The notes: generated by a model not told the origin, from the letters alone. Positions 26,324 through 35,609 are shown, numbered from the stretch's first letter. The stretch is DNA of 64,000 nucleotides from an uncultured Lentisphaerota bacterium (GCA_903896925.1 CAITZM010000175.1:1-64000); one strand, 5' to 3'. Translations and numbers: made by a program.

Positions 26324-27289
26324 ATGGCCAGCAATGTGATGGGCCAAGCCCGTCTGACAGTCAACGTGCAGGATCTGCTCGACGCCGGTCTGCATTTCGG
26401 TCACCAGACCAAGCGGTGGAACCCCAAAATGAAGCGCTATATCTTCGGCGCTCGCAACGGGATTTACATCGTCGACCTCGAAAAAACCCTCGACTGCATG
26501 CGCACCGCGCTGCAGTTCATCTACGAAACGGTCGCCCGCGGCCGCCAGGTGCTGCTCGTCGGCACCAAGCGCTCCGCGCAGGACCCGATCAAGGCGCTCG
26601 CCGAGCGCGTCAAGATGCCTTACGTCACCACGCGCTGGCTCGGCGGCACGCTGACGAACAACCAGACCGTGCGCCGCAGCGTCGTGCGCCTGCGCGAAAT
26701 CCTGAAGATGGAAGCCGACGGCTCCATCAATGAGCTCCCGAAAAAGGAGATCGCCAAGATCCGCCGCGAGCTGGAAAAGATGAAGTTCAACCTGACCGGC
26801 ATCGCGGACATGGAGAAGCTCCCCGGCGCGGTCTTCATCATGGACATCGGCTGCGAGTCCAACGCGGTCAACGAAGCCAACCGCCTGAAGATCCCCGTGG
26901 TCGCCGTCGTGGACACCAACTGCGATCCCGAAGCGATTGACTATCCGATCCCGGGCAACGACGACAGCATCCGCTCGATCCAGCTCGTGCTGGACGTGGT
27001 CGGGCAGGCGATCGAACAGGCCCAGGCCGAATACAGCCGCATTGCCGCCGAGGAGCAGCGCAAGCGCGCGGCCGCCGACGCCAAGGCGAAGCTCGAGGAA
27101 GAGGATCGCAAGGCCAAGCAGGCCGCGGCGCGCAAGGCCAAGGCCGATGCGGCCAAGGACGCCTTGAAGGCCCCGGTCAAGGCCAAGGAAGCCGGCGAGA
27201 AGAAGCCCGCCGCCCCGAAGGCCGAGCCGAAAGCCGAAGTGAAGGCCGAAGCCAAGGTCGAGGAAAAGCCCGCCGCACCGCAGGCTTGA
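26324..27289 (+). CDS. rpsB: 30S ribosomal protein S2
   Basis: A component of the small ribosomal subunit. Residues 1-235 match S2 throughout: [49 protein letters not shown], and [23 protein letters not shown]. At 321 residues it is longer than the usual 230-260, owing to an 85-residue Ala/Lys/Glu-rich C-terminal tail. Such tails occur in some lineages and are probably disordered and RNA-binding. GGAGG lies well placed before the ATG at 26324. It is cotranscribed with tsf, 31 bp downstream, as in most bacteria. Confidence 0.97.
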   Translation: MASNVMGQARLTVNVQDLLDAGLHFGHQTKRWNPKMKRYIFGARNGIYIVDLEKTLDCMRTALQFIYETVARGRQVLLVGTKRSAQDPIKALAERVKMPYVTTRWLGGTLTNNQTVRRSVVRLREILKMEADGSINELPKKEIAKIRRELEKMKFNLTGIADMEKLPGAVFIMDIGCESNAVNEANRLKIPVVAVVDTNCDPEAIDYPIPGNDDSIRSIQLVLDVVGQAIEQAQAEYSRIAAEEQRKRAAADAKAKLEEEDRKAKQAAARKAKADAAKDALKAPVKAKEAGEKKPAAPKAEPKAEVKAEAKVEEKPAAPQA

Positions 27290-27320
27290 ACCACCCATAA
27301 TCAAGATTGAAGGATCAGTC

Positions 27321-28157
27321 ATGGAAATCAGTGCAGCACTAGTCAAGGAACTGCGCGACGAGACCAATGTCGGCATGATGGAGTGCAAGAAAGCCCTCGT
27401 CGAAGCCGGCGGCGACAAGGACAAAGCCGTCAAGTTTCTCCGCGAGCGCGGGCTCGCCATCGCCGGCAAGAAGGCGTCGCGCGTCGCGAAGGAAGGCAAC
27501 ATCGCCGCCGAGATCTTCAACGCCGGCAAGACCGGCGTGATGATCGAGGTCAACTGCGAGACCGACTTCGTCACCCGCAACGACAGCTTCAAGGACCTCG
27601 TCGTCCAGCTCGTCGGGATCGCCAAGGGCATCACGGGCTCGCTCGCCGAGACCGCGAAGGACCTCGTCGTGTCCAAGATCGCCTCGATCGGCGAAAACAT
27701 CATCGTCCGGCGCAACGTCCGTTACGACGCGCAGGGCGAGGGCATCATCGCCAGCTACATCCACCTCGGCGGCAAGGTGGGCGTGCTGGTCGAGGTCGGT
27801 TGCGGCAAGGCCGAGACCGCGGGCAACGCCACGTTCAAGGAAGTGGTCAAGGACATCACGCTGCACATCGCCGCGTGCAATCCCGGCTACCTCGTCCGCA
27901 AGGACGTGCCCGAAACCGTGCTCGCCGCGGAGAAGGACATCTACGCCAAGCAGGTTGTCGGCAAGCCCGCGAACATCGTCGAGAAGATCGTGGTCGGCAA
28001 GCTGGAGAAGTTCTACAGCCAGACCTGCCTCGTCGAGCAGGCGTTTGTGAAGGATCCGGACCTGACCGTCACCGAACTCCTCGCCGTCAAGGGCAAGGAA
28101 CTCGGCGATGAGCTGAGCATCCGGCGCTTCACCCGCTTCCAGGTCGGCGTGGAGTAA
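27321..28157 (+). CDS. tsf: Elongation factor Ts
   Basis: Nucleotide exchange factor for EF-Tu. 278 residues, near the usual 280-290. The N-terminal UBA-like domain has VKELRDETNVGMMECKKAL and KAVKFLRERG; the core has EVNCETDFVTRND, which contacts EF-Tu, and a C-terminal FTRFQVG. It follows rpsB by 31 bp with an AAGGATCA ribosome site. A strong terminator follows at 28176. Confidence 0.97.
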   Translation: MEISAALVKELRDETNVGMMECKKALVEAGGDKDKAVKFLRERGLAIAGKKASRVAKEGNIAAEIFNAGKTGVMIEVNCETDFVTRNDSFKDLVVQLVGIAKGITGSLAETAKDLVVSKIASIGENIIVRRNVRYDAQGEGIIASYIHLGGKVGVLVEVGCGKAETAGNATFKEVVKDITLHIAACNPGYLVRKDVPETVLAAEKDIYAKQVVGKPANIVEKIVVGKLEKFYSQTCLVEQAFVKDPDLTVTELLAVKGKELGDELSIRRFTRFQVGVE

Positions 28158-28175
28158 AGCGCTCCCGCAGCAGTC

Positions 28176-28223
28176 ACGGCGGCCGGGTTTCCAACGCGTG
28201 GAAAACGGCCGCCGTATTTTTTT
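28176..28223 (+). terminator. Intrinsic terminator of rpsB-tsf
   Basis: Perfect 10-bp stem ACGGCGGCCG / CGGCCGCCGT (28176-28185 with 28206-28215), an inner extension TTTCCA/TGGAAA, then ATTTTTTT. The inner part coincides with a copy of the paired-palindrome element (28188-28235). Only 18 bp after the tsf stop. Confidence 0.85.
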
Positions 28224-28235
28224 CAAACTGTGGAG
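28188..28235. repeat. Paired-palindrome element inside the tsf terminator
   Basis: TTTCCAACGCGTGGAAAA and, 32 bp on, TTTTCAAACTGTGGAG. Spacing and sequence agree with the other copies. The first palindrome forms the apical part of the terminator hairpin. Confidence 0.55.
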
Positions 28236-28335
28236 CGAAGAGGCACAGAGTCCCCGGAAGCGGACAGCGTTGGCCGAGCGCTTTCCCGGTGAACCTCCTC
28301 TGACCTCCGTGACCTCTGTGGTAAATCGGGATCAT

Positions 28336-28992
28336 ATGAAAACCATTGGTGCGATATTCGATTGGGATGGCGTGGTGGTGGATTCCGGGCGGCTGCATGT
28401 GGACAGCTGGGCGCAGCTCGCCAAGGAAGAGGGCCATCCTGTGCCGAACGTGCCGGGCCTCGGCGGCCTCGGCATGAAGAACGAGAAGGTCATCGCCGAG
28501 CTGCTGCAATGGACGCAGGACGCCGGCGAGATCCAGCGCCTGATGCGCCGCAAGGAACTCCTGTTCCGCGAGCGCATTTCCAGCGGCGGCATCGACGCGA
28601 TTCCCGGCGTCGTGCCTTACCTCCACCAGCTCAAAGCGGCCGGCATCCCCGCCGCCGTCGGCTCTTCCGCGCCGCGCGCCAACGTTGTCGCGTGCATCGA
28701 AAAGCTCGGATTGCACGATCTCTTCGCCGCGAGCGTCACCGCCGAGGATGTTTCGCACGGCAAGCCCGATCCCGAAGTTTTCCTGAAGTGCGCCGCTGCG
28801 CTCGGCTTGCCGCCCGGCGACTGCGTCGTGTTCGAGGATGCTCCCGCCGGCGTCGAGGCGGCGCGAGCGGGCGGCATCCGCGTCATCGGCGTCCTCTCCA
28901 ACCGCACGCTGGAGCAGCTGCCCGGCGCCGTGCGCTACATCCACTCCTTTGCGGAAATCTCCCCGGCCACCTTGCGCGAAGTGCTGGGCTGA
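28336..28992 (+). CDS. HAD-superfamily phosphatase (beta-phosphoglucomutase-like)
   Basis: 218 residues. Motif I is DWDGVVVDSG, with Trp instead of the usual Phe between the two catalytic Asp residues. Motif II is AVGSSAPRANV, motif III is HGKPDPEVFL, and motif IV is VFEDAPAGVEAARAGG. The cap helix region follows motif I. The ATG at 28336 gives motif I at residue 8. A longer frame upstream reads through the terminator and is rejected. It differs in the cap region from the HAD protein at 3811, so the substrates probably differ. Confidence 0.88.
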   Translation: MKTIGAIFDWDGVVVDSGRLHVDSWAQLAKEEGHPVPNVPGLGGLGMKNEKVIAELLQWTQDAGEIQRLMRRKELLFRERISSGGIDAIPGVVPYLHQLKAAGIPAAVGSSAPRANVVACIEKLGLHDLFAASVTAEDVSHGKPDPEVFLKCAAALGLPPGDCVVFEDAPAGVEAARAGGIRVIGVLSNRTLEQLPGAVRYIHSFAEISPATLREVLG

Positions 28993-29013
28993 CCGCCGCC
29001 GCGAAAAGGTTCG

Positions 29014-30744
29014 ATGAACAAGGTTTGGGTGTGTACAGCAGCCATCCTGTGTGCGGTGTTTGGCCACCCGGCCAGCGCCGCGCCCGGCGGCCAGGTGGCC
29101 ATGGAGCTGGCGGATGTCATCGGCGTCACCCATGTGGGCGGCTGGTACCATTTCAGCGCCAAGGATAATCTCACCGAGGGCGCGGACGCGATTGCCGAAC
29201 TCGGCGTCCATGTCATCAAGCTCTGGCTGAACGATCGCTACGCGGACGATTACAAATTCAATATGGAGTGGCCCGCCAACCTCCATTCCATGGCCGACCT
29301 GGCCCGGACGAAATACTACCGGGCGGTGTTTCTGCGGCCCGAGTTCAAGACCATCGTGTTGGAGGCCCAAGGCTTTGGCCCCAAGAATATCCGGAGGGGA
29401 CTGTCCGCGGCCGAGGCGCTGGCGGTCAAAAAAGAATGTTATGACCTCACCAAGCTTTTGCTGAACGATTACAAGCACACCGGTAAAACCTTTGTGCTGC
29501 AAAACTGGGAGGGCGACGGCCATCTCAACCTGAAAGCGCTGCCGGAGGGCGAGCGCGCTGTGGCGCTCCAGGGCATGATCGACTGGCTGAACGCCAGGCA
29601 GGATGGCATCGAACAGGCACGCCAGGAAATCGGCCTCCAGGGTGTGCTGGTGGTCGGCGCGGCCGAGGTCAATCATGTGCCCAATTCCATCAACGCCAAG
29701 GGGACCAGCAAGGGGTTCGACCATCCGCTGATGACCGATCGCGTGCTGCCCTATACCCACATGGACCTCTATTCCATCTCGGCTTGGGGTCCGTGTTGCA
29801 CGCCTGGCACGGAAGCTACCCTCCTCGAGAAGCTCAACTATCTGGCCAGCAAGGCGCCCCCCAGCAAAATCTACGGCCGCAAGAACATCGTCATCGGCGA
29901 ATTCGGCGCCCCCGAAAACGACCCGGTCATCAAGAACCAGCAGGTGGCCTTGGCCGTGGCGCGCAAGCAGCTCGAAGCTGCACTGCGCTGGGGCGTGCGG
30001 TATGCGTGCTACTGGCAGCTCTATTGCAACGGCCTGCGGCCGCCCGGGGCTGCACCGCAAGGCGCGGGCGGAAAATTTACGGTCACCCAATTCCGGGGCG
30101 GCTGGCTCGTCCGCCCCGATGGCTCCAGGACAGCGCTCTGGACATACTTCAAGGACCTGTGCGCGCCTGGCAATGCCTCGGACTTCCGGCTCATGTGGAA
30201 GTCGAAGTATGCGCAGTTCGATGCGCCCAACACGAACGGTTACAGCCGCCCGCCACCACGGGTCGGCTCAACCAAGCTCTCGCCGGCCGCGGAAGTCAGC
30301 GAAGAGAACGATCCGGGCGCGGTGCTCGTCACCGCGGATTCCAAAAAGGTGCAGCGCACCGGCGAATGGGTTAAAAGCGGGACGGTTTTGTTCGCAGGCA
30401 AGCCGACCGTGTTCACCCGCCAAGCCGGGGCAACCGCCAGATTTCGTCTGGATTTTCACGGGGCCACGCAGGCGGCTGTTTCGCTCTATAAACACGGCGA
30501 CGGCCTCCGCTATGGCGATCCGCGCATGCAGGTTACCGTCCTGCACAACAACAAGACTGAAACGCTCGAGGTGGATTGCACCCAGGGCAACAGCGGGTGG
30601 CTGAGCCTGGGTACTTTTGATTTCGCAGGCAACGGCAGCGATGCTGTGGTGATCACGCGCACCTCTCCGGACAACGAGACCGTCTCGACCCGGGCCATCG
30701 CCGTGCGCTACAAGCTCATGCCGTTGAAAACCGGCGCGAAGTGA
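29014..30744 (+). CDS. Secreted TIM-barrel-like protein with C-terminal golvesin-like domain
   Basis: 576 residues. Signal peptide 1-23 (AAILCAVFGHPASAA), then a region with LGVHVIKLWLNDRYADDY, FVLQNWEGDGH, LYSISAWGP and IVIGEFGAPEND, laid out like a glycoside hydrolase barrel; the Glu residues in NWEGD and IGEFG fit the general acid and nucleophile positions of clan A. The C-terminal 130 residues (RFRLDFHG, WLSLGTFDFAGNGSDAVVITR) look like a golvesin-type beta domain. I cannot name the substrate. It starts 21 bp after the HAD gene with AAAAGG upstream, so they may form a transcription unit. Confidence 0.7.
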   Translation: MNKVWVCTAAILCAVFGHPASAAPGGQVAMELADVIGVTHVGGWYHFSAKDNLTEGADAIAELGVHVIKLWLNDRYADDYKFNMEWPANLHSMADLARTKYYRAVFLRPEFKTIVLEAQGFGPKNIRRGLSAAEALAVKKECYDLTKLLLNDYKHTGKTFVLQNWEGDGHLNLKALPEGERAVALQGMIDWLNARQDGIEQARQEIGLQGVLVVGAAEVNHVPNSINAKGTSKGFDHPLMTDRVLPYTHMDLYSISAWGPCCTPGTEATLLEKLNYLASKAPPSKIYGRKNIVIGEFGAPENDPVIKNQQVALAVARKQLEAALRWGVRYACYWQLYCNGLRPPGAAPQGAGGKFTVTQFRGGWLVRPDGSRTALWTYFKDLCAPGNASDFRLMWKSKYAQFDAPNTNGYSRPPPRVGSTKLSPAAEVSEENDPGAVLVTADSKKVQRTGEWVKSGTVLFAGKPTVFTRQAGATARFRLDFHGATQAAVSLYKHGDGLRYGDPRMQVTVLHNNKTETLEVDCTQGNSGWLSLGTFDFAGNGSDAVVITRTSPDNETVSTRAIAVRYKLMPLKTGAK

Positions 30745-31107
30745 TCGGCGGAAAAGAAACCCACCCCGCCCTGCGGGCACCCCTCCCGAGGAGGGGAATT
30801 TCTTGATGGCGGAGGCCCGCTTGAGGCTGTCTGCGTGTTAGTGCTTGCTCACCTATAAGCGCAGTGCTGAATCACACGCATTCCGGGAATCCCTCCTTGA
30901 TAGGATGGTTCTGCAGCAGTGGGCGAGGGAAGCTCAAAGCTATGCCCTATCTCGGCGCGCTCCGGGTTCCCTCCCTTGGAGGGGTGCCCGAAGGGCGGGG
31001 TGGGTTCCTCCGAACCCGCCACGCTGGCGACCCTTTGATCCCCTGCCACCTCACGCCCTCACTATCGCAAACGGACAACGCGCCGCTCAGAACGGCGCGG
31101 TGTCGCC
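30745..31107. repeat. Spacer with a large inverted repeat
   Basis: No gene seen. Arms of about 42-44 bp at 30757-30800 and 30967-31008 are inverted copies (CCCACCCCGCCCT, then CGGGCACCCCTCC) separated by about 166 bp. Near the right end a CGCGCCG/CGGCGCG hairpin (31079-31099) lies just after the topA stop and may assist termination on the minus strand. The inverted-repeat structure resembles a small non-autonomous element. Confidence 0.65.
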
Positions 31108-33693
31108 TTATTCGCCGCCGGCGGAGTGGTCCGGTTCGGCGCTGGCCATGCCGGTCTTCTTCGACGGCGGGATGAGTTCCTTGGCTTCGGGCGGCAGCTG
31201 TTCGGCGTACTTCTTGATCATCTTCTTCAGCGCCCCGAGCTGGCGCGGGCTGAGCTGCTTGCGCTGGCCGAACTGGCGGGCGAGGGAGTCGAAGAACGAC
31301 TTGTCGTCCCACGTGCGCCGGCCGCGTTGCACCGGCTCGTTCCAGGTCTTGACCTGCCGGAACCAGCCGAGCACCTTCTCGGCCTCGGCGGCTTCGGCGG
31401 GGGAGACGGTGATCACTTGGGCGGCGACGCCCAGCTCCAGCGCGACCGCGGCGAAATCCGGGATCTGCTCGTGGTACTTGTTCAGCATCCGGTCGATCAC
31501 ACCGATCTGCTTCTCCGACAGCCCGCGGCCATCGGTGGCCTGCTTGCTCAGGGATTCGTAGAAGAGCTTGTCGTCGAACGTGCGCTTGCCGAATTTGCGC
31601 GGCTCGCCAAACTGGACCGGCTTGAGCAGCTCCAGCTTGCGCAGCGTGATGGGGCTCGCCGGCTCGGCCGGCCGGAGCATCGCGGCGTGTACGGCGTTGA
31701 TGCCGAGCGCCTCCGCGGCCTCCTTGAGGGCCGGGACCTGTTCGAGGTAATCGTGCGCCATCCGCTGCAGCGCGGCCCACTGGCGGTCGGACGTGGCCGT
31801 GCCCTCGGCCGTCTGGTCGCGGATGGAGGTGTACAGCTCTTCATCGCTGTAGGTGCGCTTGCCGACCTTTTTCGGCGCGGCCCACGTCTGCACGCTGCCG
31901 AGCAACTCGATGAGCTGCTTCACCTTCTCCTGTTCGACCCCGTGCGTCTTGGCGGCCGCGAGCCAGACGACCAGCTGCTTATAGAAGTCGCCCATCATCC
32001 CGTGCCACTCGAGCTTGCCTTCCTCGATCTCGTCGAGCTTCTCTTCCATGCCGGCGGTGAACTTCACATCGAAGAGGTCGCCGAGATGCTTCACGAGGAA
32101 GTCGTTGGTCTGGCGCCCGATCGGGGAGGGCACCAGCGAGCGTTTTTCCTTGCCGACGTAATGGCGGTTGAGCAGCGTGGCGATGATGCTGGCGTAGGTA
32201 CTCGGCCGGCCGACGCCGTTTTCCTCGAGCGCCTTGACCAGCGAGGCCTCGGAGTAGCGCGCCGGCGGCTGCGTGAACTTCTGCTGCGACAGCCACTCGA
32301 GCAGGTCGAGCAGCTCGCCTTGCGTCAGCGGGGGCAGGCGCTCCACCTCGGCACCGTCCTCTTCTGTCTCGACGCTCTTCTTGGCTCGCTCCTCGCTCAT
32401 GCCGGAGGCCTTCATGTAGCCGGGGAAGGTGACCTCCGAGGCCGTCGCGCGGAACAGGTAGGTGCTCGTCTTCCCGGCGGGCGGCACGGCCTCGATCTCC
32501 GCCGTCCGCTGGGCGATCTTCGCCGCGGCCATCTGGCTGGCGACGAACCGCGACCAGATCAGACGGTAGAGCTTTGCCTCGTCCGGCGGCAGCATCGCCG
32601 CGACCTCGTCGGGCATGCGGTGGACGCTCGTCGGGCGGACGCACTCGTGGGCTTCCTGCGCGCTGGCGCGGCTCTTGTAGATGGGCGGCCGGTCGGGCAG
32701 GAACTCGACGCCGAACGTGCCCGCGATCAGTTCGCGGCACGCCTCCTGCGCCTCTTTCGCGACGGCGAAGGAATCCGTACGCATGTAGGTGATCAGGCCG
32801 ACGTGCTCGCCGTTGGGCAGGTCCACGCCTTCGTAAAGTTTCTGCGCGATCTTCATCGTGATCGCCGGCGACAGGCCGTAGACGCTCGAGCCCGCCTGCT
32901 GCAGGCTGCTGGTGATGAACGGCGGGGGCGCACGCTTGGCGATTTCGCGGTTGATGATCTGCGCGACGCGCATCTGGCGCCCCTCAAGGTCGGCCTGGAC
33001 CGCCTTGGCCTGCTCGCTGCTCTTGATCTCCGCCTTCGCATCGTCGATCTTCGCCAGCCGGATTTCGAACGGGTCCAGCGGCGCGACCTGCTTGCGCACC
33101 TTGGCGCCCAGCAGCCAGAATTCCTCCGGCTTGAAGTTCTCGATCGCCGCCTCGCGCTCGCACACGAGCCGCAGCGCCACCGACTGCACGCGGCCCGCGC
33201 TCGTCGCGCCCCGGATGCGCCGCCAGAGCAGGGGGCTGACCTTGTAGCCCACGAGCCGGTCGAGCACGCGCCGCGCCTGCTGCGAATCCACGCGCCGCTC
33301 GTCGATCTTGCCCGGGTTCTCCAGCGCCTTGCGGATCGCGCGCTCGGTGATCTCGTTGTAGGTGACGCGGAAGAAATGGTCCGCCGGCACCGCCTTCTTC
33401 AGGAGCGCCATCAGGTGCCAGGCGATCGCCTCGCCCTCGCGGTCGGGGTCGGGCGCGAGGTAAATGTTTTCCGCGCCCTTGGCCGCCGCCTGCAATTCGG
33501 CGATCACCTTGGCGCGCGTCTTGATCGGCACGTACTTGGGCACGAAGTTTTTTTCGACATCGATGCCGAGTTCCTTCTCCGGCAGGTCGCGGACGTGGCC
33601 CATCGAGGCCTTGACGAGGAAATCTTTGCCGAGGAACCGGTTGATGGTTTTCGCCTTGGCCGGCGATTCCACGATGACGAGGTTTTTGCTCAT
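31108..33693 (-). CDS. topA: DNA topoisomerase I with three C-terminal SWIB-like/novel repeats
   Basis: Relaxes negative supercoils. 861 residues. Toprim domain at 1-115 (LVIVESPAKAKTI, DPDREGEAIAWHL), catalytic Tyr in LITYMRTDS near residue 300, and domains IV/II up to about 590 (VGRPSTYASIIATLL). Where most bacterial TopA proteins have zinc ribbons, here there are three similar repeats of about 55 residues starting near 601, 690 and 779: KRT(Y/F)-D, a helix, LS--Q-----RM--KY-EQ(I/V)P. No Cys4 cluster exists. ATG at 33693. It lies 41 bp downstream of dprA, the common dprA-topA pair. Confidence 0.94.
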   Translation of the reverse strand: MSKNLVIVESPAKAKTINRFLGKDFLVKASMGHVRDLPEKELGIDVEKNFVPKYVPIKTRAKVIAELQAAAKGAENIYLAPDPDREGEAIAWHLMALLKKAVPADHFFRVTYNEITERAIRKALENPGKIDERRVDSQQARRVLDRLVGYKVSPLLWRRIRGATSAGRVQSVALRLVCEREAAIENFKPEEFWLLGAKVRKQVAPLDPFEIRLAKIDDAKAEIKSSEQAKAVQADLEGRQMRVAQIINREIAKRAPPPFITSSLQQAGSSVYGLSPAITMKIAQKLYEGVDLPNGEHVGLITYMRTDSFAVAKEAQEACRELIAGTFGVEFLPDRPPIYKSRASAQEAHECVRPTSVHRMPDEVAAMLPPDEAKLYRLIWSRFVASQMAAAKIAQRTAEIEAVPPAGKTSTYLFRATASEVTFPGYMKASGMSEERAKKSVETEEDGAEVERLPPLTQGELLDLLEWLSQQKFTQPPARYSEASLVKALEENGVGRPSTYASIIATLLNRHYVGKEKRSLVPSPIGRQTNDFLVKHLGDLFDVKFTAGMEEKLDEIEEGKLEWHGMMGDFYKQLVVWLAAAKTHGVEQEKVKQLIELLGSVQTWAAPKKVGKRTYSDEELYTSIRDQTAEGTATSDRQWAALQRMAHDYLEQVPALKEAAEALGINAVHAAMLRPAEPASPITLRKLELLKPVQFGEPRKFGKRTFDDKLFYESLSKQATDGRGLSEKQIGVIDRMLNKYHEQIPDFAAVALELGVAAQVITVSPAEAAEAEKVLGWFRQVKTWNEPVQRGRRTWDDKSFFDSLARQFGQRKQLSPRQLGALKKMIKKYAEQLPPEAKELIPPSKKTGMASAEPDHSAGGE

Positions 33694-33734
33694 ATTTCCT
33701 TTATTCCGCGGCCGTCGCCCGCTGCTTGAACGGC

Positions 33735-34868
33735 CTACACATCCGGCGCGGCCAGATCCCGCACGCCCTCGGCCAAAGCCACGATGCGGCCGGGGAGCAT
33801 ACGTATGACGCGCTTCATTTCAAGCCCCAACAGCATTGAGCTCAACTTTGTCATCGGCAGATTCGCCCGCCGCGCGAGGCTGTCCACGTCCAGCGGCTCC
33901 TCAAAGAGGGCCCGCAACACCGCCTGTTCGTCGGCCGAAAGCTGCACCCGCGGCAGGCTGTCGAGCGCCGCGGCCTTCTTCAGCGGATCCATCGGCAGCA
34001 GCAGCTCGAACTCCTGCAGGATGTCATCGATGTCCTCGACCAGCCGCGCGCCGTTCTTGATCAGCCGGTGCGGGCCGTGCGAGCCGGGCTGGTCGATCCG
34101 GCCGGGCACGGCAAAGACCGAGCGCCCCTGGTCGAGCGCGGAATCGGCGGTCATCATCGCCCCGCTCTGGGTGTCGGCCTCGACGATCACCGCGCCCATG
34201 GTCAGCCCGCTGATGATCCTGTTTCTATAAGGAAAAGTTGTGCGGTCCGCTTCGCGGCCGAGCGTGTACTCGCTGATCACCGCGCCCTGGCCCGCGATCT
34301 TGCGGGCGAGGTCGGCGTTCTCCGGGGGATAGAGCGTGTCCAGCGCGCTGCCCAGCACCGCGATGGTCCGGCCGCCACCCTTGAGCGCGCCCTGATGCGC
34401 CGCGGTGTCGATGCCCCGAGCCAGCCCGCTGACGACCACCAGCCCGCACTTGGCGAGCTGGTAGGCCAGCCGGTCGGCGACGCTCAGTCCGTAGTGCGAT
34501 GCGCGACGCGTGCCGACGACGGCGACCGACTGCTTGTCCTTCTTCTCCAACGTTCCCTGCACGTAGAGTGCCAGTGGCGGGTCGTGGATCTGCTTGAGGA
34601 GTTCGGGGTAGTCGCTGTCCACATACGTGACGAGGCGGGCATTGAGCTTGGCCGCCTTTTCTTCTTCGGCGAGGGGATCCACCAGTTCGCGCTGCGCGAG
34701 GATGCCCTGCGCCAGGTCCGACCCGACGCCCTTGACGCGGATCAGCTGCTCGTAGGACGCGGTGAACACCCCCGCCGGCTCCCCGAGCGCCTCGACCAGC
34801 GCCCGCACCCGCACCGGCCCGAGCTTGTCGATCATGTTTAAGCCAATATAGGCCTCACGAGCATTCAC
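33735..34868 (-). CDS. dprA: DNA-processing protein DprA (Smf)
   Basis: Loads RecA on incoming single-stranded DNA during natural transformation. 377 residues. N-terminal SAM-like domain (IDKLGPVRVRALVEALG), then the Rossmann-like core with VAVVGTRRASHYG, VVSGLARGIDTAAHQGAL, VLGSALDTLYPPEN, ISEYTLG and AVIVEADTQSGAMMTA. The C-terminal winged helix (LDVDSLARRANLPMTKLSSML) is present. A GTG start at 34868 is favoured by a strong AGGAGGAGGG site 5-6 bases upstream. Organised with topA as usual. Confidence 0.95.
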   Translation of the reverse strand: MNAREAYIGLNMIDKLGPVRVRALVEALGEPAGVFTASYEQLIRVKGVGSDLAQGILAQRELVDPLAEEEKAAKLNARLVTYVDSDYPELLKQIHDPPLALYVQGTLEKKDKQSVAVVGTRRASHYGLSVADRLAYQLAKCGLVVVSGLARGIDTAAHQGALKGGGRTIAVLGSALDTLYPPENADLARKIAGQGAVISEYTLGREADRTTFPYRNRIISGLTMGAVIVEADTQSGAMMTADSALDQGRSVFAVPGRIDQPGSHGPHRLIKNGARLVEDIDDILQEFELLLPMDPLKKAAALDSLPRVQLSADEQAVLRALFEEPLDVDSLARRANLPMTKLSSMLLGLEMKRVIRMLPGRIVALAEGVRDLAAPDV

Positions 34869-34920
34869 AAGCCCTCCTCCTGATCGCGACCAATCAAATG
34901 TCCATCTACTAAACTGAACC

Positions 34921-34961
34921 GTTCGATGTTGGATGTTCGATGTTCAGTGTTCGGTGTTCTC
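34921..34961. repeat. Heptamer array (GTTCGAT type)
   Basis: Units GTTCGAT, GTTGGAT, GTTCAGT and GTTCGGT in tandem. The stop codon and last three residues of the minus-strand gene ending at 34944 lie inside it. Confidence 0.65.
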
Positions 34962-35609
34962 TGGCGCTGGCTCCGCAGCTGCCTCGTCCACCTTGGCAGA
35001 ATGGCGGTTGCTTTCATTCCGCTTTTTCTTCATCCGGAACAGATCCAGCTGCGCGTCCTTGAGCAGGTCGTGCGCCTTGAGGATGCGCAGCACCTGGAGC
35101 AGGTCGGAGCGTTCGTAATTTTTCTGCGCGTCCACGCTGCGGACGAGTTCCAGCAGCATCGGGCGGAACAGCACGACGCCGTCGATGCCGCCCGCCTGGA
35201 GGATGGCGAGGGACCGGGCGCGCATCGGGCCGGGCGGGGGCAGGTCGGGCAGGCAGAGGATCTTGGCCACCGGCCCGGGGCCGAGCTGGCGGTGCGCCTT
35301 CTGGATCACGCTGTTGTCGGCCAGCCGAAACAGGTCCTTCTCCAGGTCGAGCTTCGCCGGGCTGAACCGCTCGCTGTGCCAGCCGCGGACGCCGATGACG
35401 GCGCGCGCGACCTGGCGCAGTTCCGTCGCGCCCCAGACGTCGAAAGGTGGCAGTTCCCCCGCGCCGCCCTGCTGGTTGAACACCACGAAATCCACTTCTT
35501 CCACCGCCTGCTTCGCGCGTGCCATCACTTGGTATTTGCGCGGCTGGTTGACGAGAAAGCCCAGCGACTCGAAATACTCGCGGACGATCGTCTCATTCAC
35601 CGAGGACAT
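34944..35609 (-). CDS. Protein of unknown function (possible nuclease-like fold)
   Basis: 221 residues. The opening MSSVNETIVREYFESLGFLV, then EEVDFVVFN at about residue 38 and RAVIGVRGWHSERFS at about 70, resemble the layout of a degenerate PD-(D/E)XK nuclease (acidic residues after a first helix, then a strand with a basic residue), but the catalytic Lys is replaced and I only infer the fold. The C-terminus is a helical, charged segment (DLFRMKKKRNESNRHS). The ATG at 35609 has GGAGGAAAAGG upstream. It lies between dprA and the toxin-antitoxin pair. No gene name can be given. Confidence 0.65.
   Translation of the reverse strand: MSSVNETIVREYFESLGFLVNQPRKYQVMARAKQAVEEVDFVVFNQQGGAGELPPFDVWGATELRQVARAVIGVRGWHSERFSPAKLDLEKDLFRLADNSVIQKAHRQLGPGPVAKILCLPDLPPPGPMRARSLAILQAGGIDGVVLFRPMLLELVRSVDAQKNYERSDLLQVLRILKAHDLLKDAQLDLFRMKKKRNESNRHSAKVDEAAAEPAPENTEH

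Noticed and set aside
26009-27715. Upstream extension of the GspC-like gene across rpsB and tsf
   Set aside because: It is antisense to two ribosomal/translation genes and to the rpsB promoter; coding character begins only near 26008.
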